DNA of 64,000 bases from assembly GCF_000720135.1 (NCBI RefSeq), contig NZ_JOIU01000028.1, positions 39,834-103,833 of the forward strand, in the 5' to 3' direction. This document shows, piece after piece, positions 27,793 to 37,402 of the stretch. Positions within the stretch are counted from its first letter, which is position 1, and the number at the start of each line of letters is the position of its first letter. Below the pieces are notes generated by a model, which was given only the letters and a program-made list of their open reading frames with translations, was not told the origin of the DNA and searched no databases. The stretch is from Streptomyces sp. NRRL S-1022 (GTDB lineage Bacteria > Actinomycetota > Actinomycetes > Streptomycetales > Streptomycetaceae). Both the position numbers and the translations under genes were made by a program.

Positions 27793-28008
27793 CCTCTTCC
27801 CGGGAGGTTTTGCTTCGGACTTCCTTCGAGTCTGCCCGACCGCGCGGGGGTTAACGGCCCGAACTCGATCTTCGGCGTGGCGTTTCGGGTTCCGGTCCGC
27901 CCAGCTGCCGCGTCACACACGGTAATTATCCGACATGCGCCCGATGTCGGCGTATGTGAATCTGGTCCCGGCCCTGGCCCCTAGATCCCCCACAGGAGGC
28001 AGATCACC

Positions 28009-28176
28009 ATGGCCAAGAACAAGAACCGCAAGCAGGCCGGCCCGCAGAACCGCGCGCAGCAGAGCGAGCACGCGCAGCGTCCCCCGGCGGAGGAGCACGA
28101 GTCACCGGTGTCGCACATCCAGAGCGGCCCCGCGGACTCCGCCCGGAAGAAGCAGAAGAGCTTCGGCCACAACTAA
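28009..28176 (+). CDS. 55-residue basic, Gln/Lys-rich protein
   Basis: A short gene with a textbook ribosome binding site (AGGAGG, 10 bases before ATG 28009). The product MAKNKNRKQAGPQNRAQQ... is hydrophilic, with clusters of Lys/Arg at both ends (NKNRK and RKKQKSFGHN) and no hydrophobic core, so it is probably unstructured. The 216-base region between it and the divergent NYN gene holds a TAATTAT box (27923-27929) and an inverted repeat CCGACAT-N7-ATGTCGG (27930-27950), and a terminator follows the stop. Similar small proteins are conserved in Streptomyces next to dnaE. Function unknown. Confidence 0.85.
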   Translation: MAKNKNRKQAGPQNRAQQSEHAQRPPAEEHESPVSHIQSGPADSARKKQKSFGHN

Positions 28177-28200
28177 AGGGCAGTTGAAGCCCAGGCACAC

Positions 28201-28235
28201 GGAAGGGGCGCACCCGTCGCGGGGGCGCCCCTTTC
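28201..28235. terminator. Bidirectional terminator between the small gene and dnaE
   Basis: A 9-bp perfect stem (28203-28211 AAGGGGCGC with 28225-28233), extendable by GGA/TCC with a one-base bulge, has a 13-base loop that can pair further internally. It lies between the convergent ends of the 55-codon gene (+) and dnaE (-). Confidence 0.75.
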
Positions 28236-28256
28236 CACTGCCTCCTGCCGCCGGTC

Positions 28257-31200
28257 TCAGCCGGCCAGGCAGGACGGGCCGAGCAGTACCTTCAGGTCGC
28301 CGAAGAGCGCCGGATCGGGCTTGACCCGGTGCCGGTCCAGGCGCAGCACGGTGGTCTTGCGCGGGCCCTGCAGCTTGATCCGGACCTCGCTGTCGCCCTT
28401 GTGGTGACTGAGGATCTCGCCGAGGCGGCTGACCATCGGCGGGGTCACCTTCACGGCCGGGATGGTGAGCACCACGGGCGCGTTGGTGCCCGCGTTGGAC
28501 AGGTCCGGGACCATCAGCTCCATGGCGACGAGCCGCGGCACGTCCTCCCGCTTGTCGAGCCGTCCCTTGACGAACACCACTGCGTCCTCGACGAGTTGGG
28601 TCGACACCAGCTGGTAGGTGGCCGGGAAGAACATGCACTCGATAGAGCCCGCGAGGTCCTCCACGGTGGCGATCGCCCAGGCGTTGCCCTGCTTGGTCAT
28701 CTTGCGCTGGAGGCCCGAGATGATGCCGCCGATGGTGACGACCGCGCCGTCGGCGTGCTCGCCGCCGGTGAGCTGGGCGATGCCCGCGTCCGCCTTGTCG
28801 GACAGCACGTGCTCCAGGCCGAAGAGCGGGTGGTCGGAGACGTACAGACCGAGCATCTCGCGCTCCTGGGCGAGCAGATAGGTCTTGTCCCACTCGTCCT
28901 CGGAGAACTGCACGTCGAGGCCGAAGCCGGGCTCGCTGCTGGTCTCCTCGCCCATCCCGCCGAAGAGGTCGAACTGGCCCTCGGCCTCCTTGCGCTTGAC
29001 CGCGACCACGTTGTCGATCATCGGCTCGTACTGCGCCATGAGGCCCTTGCGGGTGTGGCCCATCGAGTCGAAGGCGCCCGCCTTGATCAGCGATTCGGTG
29101 GTGCGCTTGTTGCAGACCACCGCCTCGACCTTGTCGAGGTAGTCGGGGAAGGAGCTGTACTTACCCTTCGCCTTGCGGCACTTGATGATCGATTCCACGA
29201 CGTTGGTGCCGACGTTGCGGACGGCGGACAGGCCGAAGAGGATCACCTCGTCGCCCTGGGCTGCGAAGTTCGACTCCGACTCGTTGACGTTCGGCGGGAG
29301 CACCCGGATGCCCATGCGGCGGCACTCGTTGAGGTAGACCGCCGACTTGTCCTTGTCGTCCTTCACGGAGGTGAGCAGGGCGGCCATGTACTCGGCGGGG
29401 TGGTTCGCCTTCAGGTAGGCGGTCCAGTACGACACCAGGCCGTACGCGGCCGAGTGCGCCTTGTTGAAGGCGTAGCCGGCGAACGGGACCAGCACGTCCC
29501 AGAGCGCCTGGATGGCTTCGTCGCTGTAGCCGTTCTTGCGGGCGCCGGCCTGGAAGATGACGAAGTTCTTCTCCAGCTCCTCCGGCTTCTTCTTGCCCAT
29601 CACGCGGCGGAGGATGTCGGCCTCGCCGAGCGAGTAGCCGGCGATGATCTGGGCGGCCTTCTGCACCTGCTCCTGGTAGACGATCAGGCCGTAGGTGACG
29701 TCCAGGACCTCCTTGAGCGGCTCCTCCAGCTCGGGGTGGATCGGCGTGATCTCCTGCTGCCCGTTCTTGCGCAGCGCGTAGTTCGTGTGGGAGTTCATGC
29801 CCATCGGGCCCGGCCGGTAGAGGGCCGACACGGCGGAGATGTCTTCGAAGTTGTCCGGCTTCATCAGCCGCAGCAGGGACCGCATGGGGCCGCCGTCGAA
29901 CTGGAAGACGCCGAGGGTGTCGCCGCGCTGCAGCAGCTCGAAGGTCGTGGGGTCGTCGAGCGGGAGTGACAGCAGGTCGATGTCGAGGCCCTTGTTGGCC
30001 TTCACCATCTTGACCGCGTCGTCCATGATCGTGAGGTTGCGCAGGCCCAGGAAGTCCATCTTCAGCAGGCCGAGCGACTCGCAGCTCGGGTAGTCCCACT
30101 GGGTGATGGTCACGCCGTCGGTGTGCCTCACCCAGACGGGGACGTGCTCGGTGATGGTCTCGCTGGACATGATCACGCCGGCGGCGTGCACACCCATCTG
30201 CCGGACCAGGCCCTCCACGCCGCGCGCGGTGTCGATGACCTTCTTCACGTCCGGCTCGTTCTCGTACATCGAGCGGACCTCGCCGGCCTCCGAGTAGCGG
30301 GGGTGGGCGGGGTCGGTGATGCCGGACAGCGGGATGCCCTTGCCGAGGACGTCGGCGGGCATGGCCTTGGTGATGCGGTCGCCCATCGCGTACGGGTAGC
30401 CCAGCACGCGCGCGGAGTCCTTGATCGCGTTCTTGGCCTTGATGGTGCCGTACGTGCCGATCATGGCGACCTTGTCGGCGCCGTACTTCTCGGTGACGTA
30501 CCGGATCACCTCGACGCGCCGGCGCTCGTCGAAGTCGATGTCGACATCGGGCATGGAGATGCGCTCGGGGTTCAGGAACCGCTCGAAGATCAGGCCGTGC
30601 GGGATCGGGTCGAGGTCGGTGATGCCGAGCGCGTAGGCGACGATCGAGCCGGCCGCGGAGCCCCGGCCGGGGCCGACCGCGATGCCCTGCTTCTTGGCCC
30701 ACATGATGAAGTCGGCGACCACCAGGAAGTACCCCGGGAAGCCCATCGAGATGATCGTGTCCATCTCGTACTCGGCCTGCTTCTGCCGGTCCTCGGGGAC
30801 GCCGCCGGGGAAGCGGCGCTCCATGCCGCGGCGGACCTCCTCCTTGAACCAGGTGACCTCGGTGTAGCCCTCGGGGATGTCGAACTTGGGCATGAGGTCG
30901 CGCTTCTCGAACATGCCGGCGGTGTCCACCATCTCGGCGACGAGGAGCGTGTTGGCGCAGCCCTCCTGCCAGGCGTCCGAGGAGTCGATGGCGTACATCT
31001 CGTCCGTGGACTTCAGGTAGTAGCCGGTGCCGTCGAACTTGAAGCGGTCGGGGTCGGAGAGGTTCTTGCCGGTCTGGATGCACAGCAGGGCGTCGTGGGC
31101 GCCGGCCTCGTGCGCGTACGTGTAGTGCGAGTCGTTGGTGACCAGCGGCGGGATGCCGAGCTTCCGGCCGATCTCCAGCAGGCCGTCGCGGACCCGGCGC

Positions 31201-31796
31201 TCGATCTCGATGCCGTGGTCCATCAGCTCCAGGAAGTACTTGTCCTTGCCGAAGATGTCCTGGTACTCGGCGGCGGCCTTCAGCGCCTCGTCGAAGTGGC
31301 CGAGGCGCAGCCGGGTCTGCACCTCGCCGGAGGGGCAGCCGGTGGAGGCGACGATGCCCTCGGACCACCGGGCGATGGTCTCCTTGTCCATCCGGGGCCA
31401 CTTCTGCAGCCAGCCCTCGGCGTAGGCGTCGGAGGAGAGCCGGAAGAGGTTGTGCAGACCCTTGCTGTTCACCGCCCACATCGTCTTGTGGGTGTAACCG
31501 CCGGAACCGGAGACGTCGTCCCGCTTCTGGTGCGGCTGGCCCCACTGGATCTTGCGCTTGTTGCGCCGGGACTCGGGGGCGACATACGCCTCGATCCCGA
31601 TGATCGGGGTGATCCCGGCCTTCTTCGCGGAATGGAAGAAGTCGTACGCCCCGTGGAGGTTGCCGTGATCGGACATGGCGATGTGCGTCATGCCCATCTC
31701 ATTGCACGCGTTGAACATGTCCTTCAGCCGCGCGGCACCGTCCAGCAGCGAGTACTGGGTGTGGACGTGCAGGTGCGTGAAGGGCGGCTTTGACAC
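28257..31796 (-). CDS. dnaE: DNA polymerase III alpha subunit (replicative)
   Basis: The 1179-residue replicative polymerase. N-terminal PHP domain (FTHLHVHTQYSLLDGAARL, IAMSDHGNLHGAYDFF) with His/Asp metal-ligand motifs retained. The polymerase domain contains AVGPGRGSAAGSIVAYALGI, the catalytic Asp cluster MPDVDIDFDERRR (about residue 415) and the GVFQFDGGPMRSLLR fingers region. Further on are the tandem HhH motif and an OB fold (AVVTIGGIISGLQRKMTKQGNAWAIATVEDL). Length suits a DnaE1-type enzyme. GTG start with GGAGG 7 bases upstream. Single gene with its own 170-base promoter region facing the DUF2252 gene. Confidence 0.97.
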   Translation of the reverse strand: MSKPPFTHLHVHTQYSLLDGAARLKDMFNACNEMGMTHIAMSDHGNLHGAYDFFHSAKKAGITPIIGIEAYVAPESRRNKRKIQWGQPHQKRDDVSGSGGYTHKTMWAVNSKGLHNLFRLSSDAYAEGWLQKWPRMDKETIARWSEGIVASTGCPSGEVQTRLRLGHFDEALKAAAEYQDIFGKDKYFLELMDHGIEIERRVRDGLLEIGRKLGIPPLVTNDSHYTYAHEAGAHDALLCIQTGKNLSDPDRFKFDGTGYYLKSTDEMYAIDSSDAWQEGCANTLLVAEMVDTAGMFEKRDLMPKFDIPEGYTEVTWFKEEVRRGMERRFPGGVPEDRQKQAEYEMDTIISMGFPGYFLVVADFIMWAKKQGIAVGPGRGSAAGSIVAYALGITDLDPIPHGLIFERFLNPERISMPDVDIDFDERRRVEVIRYVTEKYGADKVAMIGTYGTIKAKNAIKDSARVLGYPYAMGDRITKAMPADVLGKGIPLSGITDPAHPRYSEAGEVRSMYENEPDVKKVIDTARGVEGLVRQMGVHAAGVIMSSETITEHVPVWVRHTDGVTITQWDYPSCESLGLLKMDFLGLRNLTIMDDAVKMVKANKGLDIDLLSLPLDDPTTFELLQRGDTLGVFQFDGGPMRSLLRLMKPDNFEDISAVSALYRPGPMGMNSHTNYALRKNGQQEITPIHPELEEPLKEVLDVTYGLIVYQEQVQKAAQIIAGYSLGEADILRRVMGKKKPEELEKNFVIFQAGARKNGYSDEAIQALWDVLVPFAGYAFNKAHSAAYGLVSYWTAYLKANHPAEYMAALLTSVKDDKDKSAVYLNECRRMGIRVLPPNVNESESNFAAQGDEVILFGLSAVRNVGTNVVESIIKCRKAKGKYSSFPDYLDKVEAVVCNKRTTESLIKAGAFDSMGHTRKGLMAQYEPMIDNVVAVKRKEAEGQFDLFGGMGEETSSEPGFGLDVQFSEDEWDKTYLLAQEREMLGLYVSDHPLFGLEHVLSDKADAGIAQLTGGEHADGAVVTIGGIISGLQRKMTKQGNAWAIATVEDLAGSIECMFFPATYQLVSTQLVEDAVVFVKGRLDKREDVPRLVAMELMVPDLSNAGTNAPVVLTIPAVKVTPPMVSRLGEILSHHKGDSEVRIKLQGPRKTTVLRLDRHRVKPDPALFGDLKVLLGPSCLAG

Positions 31797-31966
31797 GGTG
31801 AGGCCTCCGGGGGAAACACTCGGCGACGGCTGGCGGACGGTTCTGGGGGTCAGCGTCGAAGTCTATGCCTCGCCGCTGACACCCGGCGGGCACGACCGCG
31901 TACCTTCATGCGTTGGGTACGGCAGAAACGCTGTCGTACAGGCAATGCACCAGGAGGCACCCCGCG

Positions 31967-33292
31967 ATGTCGGTCCCCCAGCTCGACGAGGAGCAGCGCG
32001 GCGAGGAGATCCTCGCCGTCTTCGACACCGCCTTCGGCCGGCTCCTGGCCGCCGACCCGGCCGCGTTCCGGGTGAAGTTCCGCAAGATGGCGGCCTCGGC
32101 CTTCGCGTTCTACCGGGGCACGGCGTGCCTCTTCTACCACGACCTCGACGCGGAGAAGCGCGGCGGACCGTACCTGGACGACCGCACCTCGCGCGTGTGG
32201 ATCCACGGTGATCTGCACGCCGAGAACTTCGGCACGTACATGGACTCCAACGGCCGCCTGGTGTTCAACGTCAACGACTTCGACGAGGCCTACGTCGGCC
32301 CCTTCACCTGGGACCTCAAGCGCTTCTCGGCGTCCGTCGCGCTCGTCGGGTACGCGAAGGCGCTGAGCGACGCCCAGATCACCGAGCTGGTGACCGTCTA
32401 CGCCGCCGCCTACCGCGAGCGCATCCACGCCCTGGCCACGGGCGCCAAGCGGGACGAGGTGCCGCCGTTCACGCTGGACACCGCGCAGGGTCCGCTGCTG
32501 GACGCGCTGCGTGACGCCCGCTCGCTGACCCGGTTCGGGCTGCTGGACTCGATGACCGAGATCCGGGACTTCGAGCGCCGCTTCGCCCCGGGCGGCGGTT
32601 CCATCGAGCTGGACGCGGCCACCCGGTACAAGGTCCTGGCGGCCTTCGACGGCTACCTGGAGACCCTGCCGGACTCCTCCCTGGCCCGCCCGGACTCGTA
32701 CCGGGTGAAGGACGTCGTGGGCCGCCGGGGCATCGGCATCGGCTCGGCGGGCCTGCCGTCGTACAACATCCTCCTGGAGGGCCACAGCGACGCCCTGGAG
32801 AACGATGTCGTGATCTACATCAAGCAGGCCCAGACCCCGGCCGTGTCCCGGCACATCACGGATCCGGCCATCGCGGAGTACTTCCGGCACGAGGGCCACC
32901 GCACGGTCATCTCCCAGCGCGCCCTCCAGGCGCACGCCGACCCGTGGCTGGGCTGGACCGAGCTGGACGGCACGGGCCAGCTGGTCGCCGAGGTCTCGCC
33001 GTACGCCGTGGACCTGGACTGGGACGACATCGACGACCCGGAGGAGATCGCGGCCGTCGTCGCCGACCTGGGCCGGGCGACCGCCACGATGCACGCGGCG
33101 GCGGACGACACCTCCGGCGAGTCGCTGGTGCCGTTCTCCACCGAGCGGGCCATCGACGCGGCGCTCGCGGCCGACGAGGAGGGCTTCGCGCCGCTGCTGG
33201 TGGACTTCGCGCACCGCTACGGCGCACGCGCGCGTGCGGACCACCAGATCTTCCTCGACCTGTTCCGCAACGGCCGGATTCCGGGGCTGTAA
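31967..33292 (+). CDS. DUF2252 family protein (kinase-like fold)
   Basis: 441 residues from ATG 31967, with AGGAGG 9 bases upstream. DUF2252 features: RVKFRKMAASAFAFYRGTACLFYHDL, the kinase-like catalytic-loop resemblance WIHGDLHAENFGTY, and FNVNDFDEAYVGPFTWDLKR, whose Asp may take the place of DFG. The later VVGRRGIGIGSAGLPSYNILLEG and VVIYIKQAQTPAVSRH are also conserved. The family has an aminoglycoside-phosphotransferase-like fold but no proven activity. The upstream in-frame ATG at 31913 lies in noncoding-looking sequence and is not preferred. Confidence 0.88.
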   Translation: MSVPQLDEEQRGEEILAVFDTAFGRLLAADPAAFRVKFRKMAASAFAFYRGTACLFYHDLDAEKRGGPYLDDRTSRVWIHGDLHAENFGTYMDSNGRLVFNVNDFDEAYVGPFTWDLKRFSASVALVGYAKALSDAQITELVTVYAAAYRERIHALATGAKRDEVPPFTLDTAQGPLLDALRDARSLTRFGLLDSMTEIRDFERRFAPGGGSIELDAATRYKVLAAFDGYLETLPDSSLARPDSYRVKDVVGRRGIGIGSAGLPSYNILLEGHSDALENDVVIYIKQAQTPAVSRHITDPAIAEYFRHEGHRTVISQRALQAHADPWLGWTELDGTGQLVAEVSPYAVDLDWDDIDDPEEIAAVVADLGRATATMHAAADDTSGESLVPFSTERAIDAALAADEEGFAPLLVDFAHRYGARARADHQIFLDLFRNGRIPGL

Positions 33293-33339
33293 CCGTCGCG
33301 GATTCACAGGCACCCTTTAGGGGTCCCTTACTCGCGTAC

Positions 33340-34059
33340 GTGACAGACTCTCCTTCCGCCATGGACATATCCGGGACCCAGCTCAGAGCCGTGCGCGCGG
33401 CGCTGTTCACGGCCTTCGTCGTGACCCTCAGCACCGCGTCGCACGTCCTGCTGTCCCGTGCTCCGCTGCCGCTGGCGACCGTGGGCGCGGTCGCCGCCGG
33501 GGTCTTCGTCACGGCGTACGCGCTGGCGGGCCGGGAGCGCGGCTTCGGCCGGATCGCGGCCCTGCTGATCCCGCTGGAGCTGGCCGCCGACACGGTGTTC
33601 ACCGCCGGCCAGCGCACCTGCTACGGCCGCGCGGGCGGCCCGGTCGCCGGTCCGCTGCGGGCGGTGGGCCTGGACGTGCTGTGCGAGGGCCGGGTGGGCA
33701 CCCCGCTGGCCCGGATGACCGGCGCCACCGACCGCGCGGACGCGCTGCTCGCCCATGCCAGCCCGGCCGCGGCCTGGCTGCTGCTCGCCGCGCACATCGG
33801 CGTGGGCCTGCTCGCCGCCGCCTGGCTGCGCCGGGGCGAGCGGGCGCTGACCCAGCTGCTGCGCGCGGTCGCCGCCACCACCTTCCGGCCGCTGCTGCTG
33901 GTGGTGGCCGCGGTCGCCGCACGGCCGCTGCCGGACCGCCGGCCGCCCCGCCCGGCCCCGCGCCGCGCCACCGCCCGCGACCGGCTCCTCGTGCACTCCC
34001 TGGGACGGCGTGGACCGCCGTGCTCCGCCCCCGCCGTCCGCGCGCCGGCCTTCGCCTGA
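33340..34059 (+). CDS. Membrane protein of unknown function
   Basis: 239 residues from GTG 33340; ATG 33361 (232 residues) is equally possible. About five hydrophobic segments can be seen: LFTAFVVTLSTASHVLLS, LATVGAVAAGVFVTAYALAG, IAALLIPLELAADTVFTA, AAAWLLLAAHIGVGLLAAAWL and FRPLLLVVAAVAA. A loop between the third and fourth holds two cysteines (RTCYGRAG and DVLCEGRVG). The C-terminus is Pro/Arg-rich and cytoplasmic. I do not recognise the family. A DsbA-like gene follows 98 bases downstream in the same direction, and the loop cysteines make a redox link conceivable but unproven. Confidence 0.72.
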   Translation: MTDSPSAMDISGTQLRAVRAALFTAFVVTLSTASHVLLSRAPLPLATVGAVAAGVFVTAYALAGRERGFGRIAALLIPLELAADTVFTAGQRTCYGRAGGPVAGPLRAVGLDVLCEGRVGTPLARMTGATDRADALLAHASPAAAWLLLAAHIGVGLLAAAWLRRGERALTQLLRAVAATTFRPLLLVVAAVAARPLPDRRPPRPAPRRATARDRLLVHSLGRRGPPCSAPAVRAPAFA

Positions 34060-34157
34060 GCGACGGCCGTCCCGCCGCGGACGGCAGCTGAGCACGATCA
34101 GTCCCCCACACGTATCCCGCGTACGACGTGTGCGCGTCCCCTATGGAGATCACCAAC

Positions 34158-34970
34158 ATGAGCAAGCGGAACAGCCAGGCGGCGAAGACGGCGGCCCGGG
34201 ACCGGCTGCGCCAGGAGCGCGAGCGGCAGGCCCAGCGCGCCAAGGTCAGGCGCCAGCTGATCGTGGCCGCCTCGGTGGTCGGCGTCCTGGCCGCGGCCGG
34301 CGGCATCGGCTGGGCCGTCGTCCAGGCGAACAAGCCGGCCTACTGGGAGGCCGCCAAGAAGGCCAAGCTCGTCAAGCCGGCCCACACCACGGGCAAGGAC
34401 GGCACGACGGTCGTCCTCGGCAAGAGCAGCGCCAAGAAGACCCTGGTGATGTACGAGGACCCGCGCTGCCCGGTCTGCGCCGACTTCGAGCAGGCGGTCG
34501 GCCCGACCGTCAAGAAGGACATGGACGCCGGCAAGTTCAAGATCCAGTACGTGGGTGCCACCTTCCTGGACCGGAACCTGACCGGTGAGGGCTCCAAGAA
34601 CGCGCTCAGCGCCCTGGGCGCCGCGCTCGACGTCAGCCCCGAGGCCTTCCTCGAATACAAGTCCGCGATGTACACGAAGAAGTGGCACCCCGAGGAGACC
34701 ACCGACAAGTTCAAGGACGACTCCTACCTCATCGAGATCGCCGACACCGTCCCCGCCCTGAAGGGCAACACGGCGTTCCAGAAGGCGGTGAAGGACGGCA
34801 CCTACGACCGGTGGGCGCTGGAGGAGTCCAAGATCTTCGACCGGGACGGCATCTCGGGCACCCCGACGCTGAAGATGGACGGCAAGGCGCTGACGGGCCC
34901 CGACGGCAAGAACGCGCCCATGACGGCCGACCAGTTCGGCACCGCGCTGGACGCCGCCCTCAAGGGCTGA
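34158..34970 (+). CDS. Membrane-anchored DsbA-family thioredoxin-fold protein
   Basis: 270 residues from ATG 34158 (GGAG 9 bases upstream). The architecture matches the protein at 3744-4517: a very basic N-terminus, one transmembrane helix (about 34-56), then a DsbA-like domain with active-site CPVC at Cys104-Cys107 (YEDPRCPVCADFEQ) and a cis-Pro loop ISGTPTLKMDGKAL near residue 235. It is likely an extracytoplasmic disulfide oxidoreductase. A strong terminator follows 16 bases after the stop, so it is not cotranscribed with phoD. Confidence 0.88.
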   Translation: MSKRNSQAAKTAARDRLRQERERQAQRAKVRRQLIVAASVVGVLAAAGGIGWAVVQANKPAYWEAAKKAKLVKPAHTTGKDGTTVVLGKSSAKKTLVMYEDPRCPVCADFEQAVGPTVKKDMDAGKFKIQYVGATFLDRNLTGEGSKNALSALGAALDVSPEAFLEYKSAMYTKKWHPEETTDKFKDDSYLIEIADTVPALKGNTAFQKAVKDGTYDRWALEESKIFDRDGISGTPTLKMDGKALTGPDGKNAPMTADQFGTALDAALKG

Positions 34971-34986
34971 ACCGACATTCCGTCAA

Positions 34987-35020
34987 AGGGCGGGCGAACT
35001 TTTGCCGGTTCGCCCGCCCT
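34987..35020 (+). terminator. Terminator after the DsbA-like gene
   Basis: A perfect 13-bp inverted repeat (34987-34999 with 35008-35020) with an 8-base loop starting TTTT. It lies 16 bases after the stop and upstream of the phoD start. Confidence 0.88.
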
Positions 35021-35030
35021 CGCGCATACC

Positions 35031-35046
35031 GATCAGTAACCTGATC
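35031..35046 (+). promoter_or_regulatory. Palindrome overlapping a candidate -10 box of phoD
   Basis: GATCAG-TAAC-CTGATC is a perfect 6-bp inverted repeat. It includes TAACCT (35037-35042), a plausible -10 box 8 bases from GTG 35051, so phoD may be leaderless and controlled by a protein bound over its -10 region. No clear pair of Pho boxes is visible in the short gap after the terminator. Confidence 0.4.
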
Positions 35047-35050
35047 GTCC

Positions 35051-36721
35051 GTGACCAGTCGATACAGATCGTCCGAGGGCTCCCAGCACCTCGGCTCGCT
35101 TTCACCCAGCCGCCGTTCGGTCGTCAAGGCCGCGGCGGCGACCGCTGTCCTGGCCGGCCCGCTGGCCGCCGCAACGCCGGCCCGCGCCGCCACGGACGCC
35201 CCCGCCTTCCTGCACGGCGTCGCCTCCGGCGACCCGCTGCCCGACGGCGTCCTGCTGTGGACCCGGGTGACCCCGACCCCGGAGGCGATACCCGGCTCCG
35301 GGGCCGGCCCGGACACCGAGGTCAGCTGGACCGTAGCCAGGGACAAGGCGTTCACTACCGTCGTCGCCAAGGGCTCCACCACCGCGACGGCCGCCTCCGA
35401 CCACACCGTGAAGGCCGACATCCGCGGGCTGGAGCCGGCCACCGACTACTGGTTCCGCTTCTCCGCCGGCGGCACCGACTCCCCGGTGGCGCGCACCCGC
35501 ACCGCGCCGGCGGCGGACGCGGCCGTCCCCTCCCTGCGCTTCGGCGTGGTCTCCTGCGCCAACTGGGAGGCGGGCTGGTTCTCCGCCTACCGCCACCTCG
35601 CCGCGCGCGGCGACCTGGACGCCTGGCTGCACCTCGGCGACTACATCTACGAGTACAAGTCCGGCGAGTACGCCAACCGCGGCAAGGTCGTCCGCCCGCA
35701 CGCACCGGCCAACGAGATCCTCACCCTCGCCGACTACCGGATCCGGCACGCCAGGTACAAGACCGACCCCGACCTCCAGGCCCTGCACCTGAAGGCGCCG
35801 GTCATCGCGATCTGGGACGACCACGAGTTCGCCGACAACGCCTGGTCGGGCGGCGCGGTCAACCACACCGAGGGCGCCGAGGGCACCTGGACCGCCCGTC
35901 AGGCCGCCGCCAAGCAGGCCTACTTCGAGTGGATGCCGGTCCGCCCGGCCATCGCCGGCACCACCTACCGGCGGCTGCGCTTCGGCAAGCTCGCCGACCT
36001 CTCGCTGCTGGACCTGCGCTCCTTCCGCTCCCAGCAGGCCTCCACGGCCAGCGGCTCGGTGGACGACCCGGACCGCACGCTCACCGGACGCGCCCAGCTC
36101 GACTGGCTCAAGGCCGGTCTGAAGGCCTCCGACACCAGGTGGCGGCTGGTCGGCAACTCGGTGATGATCTCGCCGTTCTCCTTCGGCTCCCTGTCCGCCG
36201 ACCTGTTCAAGCCGCTCGCCAAGCTGCTCGGACTCCCGCAGGAGGGCATCGCCGCCAACACCGACCAGTGGGACGGCTACACCGACGACCGCCGCGAGCT
36301 CCTGGCCCACCTGCGCTCCAACGCGATCGGCAACACCGTCTTCCTGACCGGCGACATCCACATGGCGTGGGCCAACGACGTGCCGGTGGACGCCGGCACC
36401 TACCCGCTGTCGGCCTCGGCCGCCACCGAGTTCGTGGTGACCTCGGTGACCTCCGACAACCTGGACGACATCGTCAAGGTGCCCGAGGGCACGGTCTCCG
36501 CGGTCGCCGCGCCGGTCATCAAGGCCGCCAACCGGCACGTCCACTGGGTGGACACCGACCGGCACGGCTACGGCGTGCTGGACATCACAGCCGAGCGCGC
36601 CCAGATGGACTACTACGTCCTGTCCGACCGCACCGACGCGAACGCCACCTCCAGCTGGGTGCGCTCCTACCGCACCCGCAGCGGCACGCAGAAGATCGAG
36701 CGGACCTACGACCCGGTGTAA
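35051..36721 (+). CDS. phoD: Alkaline phosphatase/phosphodiesterase PhoD, Tat-exported
   Basis: 556 residues. A twin-arginine signal peptide is visible: [14 protein letters not shown] with Arg21-Arg22, a hydrophobic region and a probable cleavage site after ARA near residue 46. The PhoD N-terminal fibronectin-like domain ([23 protein letters not shown]) precedes the metallophosphatase core: [36 protein letters not shown] and [13 protein letters not shown], which supply the Ca/Fe ligands of the family. The enzyme releases phosphate from phosphodiesters and phosphomonoesters outside the cell. It converges with the dienelactone hydrolase gene with only 4 bases between stops. Confidence 0.95.
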   Translation: MTSRYRSSEGSQHLGSLSPSRRSVVKAAAATAVLAGPLAAATPARAATDAPAFLHGVASGDPLPDGVLLWTRVTPTPEAIPGSGAGPDTEVSWTVARDKAFTTVVAKGSTTATAASDHTVKADIRGLEPATDYWFRFSAGGTDSPVARTRTAPAADAAVPSLRFGVVSCANWEAGWFSAYRHLAARGDLDAWLHLGDYIYEYKSGEYANRGKVVRPHAPANEILTLADYRIRHARYKTDPDLQALHLKAPVIAIWDDHEFADNAWSGGAVNHTEGAEGTWTARQAAAKQAYFEWMPVRPAIAGTTYRRLRFGKLADLSLLDLRSFRSQQASTASGSVDDPDRTLTGRAQLDWLKAGLKASDTRWRLVGNSVMISPFSFGSLSADLFKPLAKLLGLPQEGIAANTDQWDGYTDDRRELLAHLRSNAIGNTVFLTGDIHMAWANDVPVDAGTYPLSASAATEFVVTSVTSDNLDDIVKVPEGTVSAVAAPVIKAANRHVHWVDTDRHGYGVLDITAERAQMDYYVLSDRTDANATSSWVRSYRTRSGTQKIERTYDPV

Positions 36722-36725
36722 CCGG

Positions 36726-37298
36726 TCAGCCGAGCGACTCCAGGAAGCCGAGCGCCACCCGCCAGGTGGCCTCGGCGGCCTCCTCGTCGAAGTCCGGCAG
36801 CCCGGGGTCGGTGTAGAGGTGCCCGGCCCCGGCGTACCGGTAGATCTCCACGTCGGCGCCCACCCGGCCCATCTGCAGGTACCAGGCGCTCAGCCAGTCG
36901 TCCGTCTCGAACGGGTCCGGCTCGGCCACGTGCAGCTGCACCGGCAGCTCGTCCACCTGCGCGTTCGGCGCGATGTCCGACGTGCCGTGCAGGAGCAGCA
37001 GCCCGCGCGCCTTGTCGTCGCCGAGCGCCAGGGTCTGGGCGATGGAGGCGCCGAGAGAGAACCCGGCGTACACCAGCCCCCGCTCGGAGTACGGCGCCGC
37101 CGCCAGCACGGCCCGCTTGAGCAGTTCCTCCTTGCCGGTCCGCTCCTTGAACTCCATGCCGTCCTCGACGGTGTCGAACGTGCGCCCCTCGAAGAGGTCC
37201 GGCGTCCACACCTCGTGGCCCGCCGCGCGCAGCCGGTCCGCGGCCTCGCGCACCGCGGGCCTGAGCCCGTAGGTCGAGTGAAAGAGCATGATGTTCAT
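36726..37298 (-). CDS. Dienelactone hydrolase family protein
   Basis: 190 residues from ATG 37298 (MNIMLFHSTYGLRPAVREAAD). Small alpha/beta hydrolase: nucleophile motif GFSLGASIA (Ser of GxSxG), acid AEPDPFETDDW and the catalytic His in YAGAGHLYTDPGLPDFDEEAA, as in the dienelactone hydrolase family. The family hydrolyses lactones or esters; the natural substrate is not known. It stands alone, facing mscS divergently across about 100 bases. Confidence 0.9.
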   Translation of the reverse strand: MNIMLFHSTYGLRPAVREAADRLRAAGHEVWTPDLFEGRTFDTVEDGMEFKERTGKEELLKRAVLAAAPYSERGLVYAGFSLGASIAQTLALGDDKARGLLLLHGTSDIAPNAQVDELPVQLHVAEPDPFETDDWLSAWYLQMGRVGADVEIYRYAGAGHLYTDPGLPDFDEEAAEATWRVALGFLESLG

Positions 37299-37402
37299 GA
37301 GGCCATGGTGCCAGCCGGGTACGGCAGTGCCGGCCCCGCTTACCCAGGAACGCGCCGAACTCACATGTTCAAGCCCTCCGCGCGCCGGTTAGGAGCGGAG
37401 GC

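Noticed and set aside
34971..35050. Possible PhoP boxes ahead of phoD
   Set aside because: GTTCGCC-like bases occur only as the arm of the terminator hairpin, and no properly spaced pair of GTTCACC-type repeats is present.
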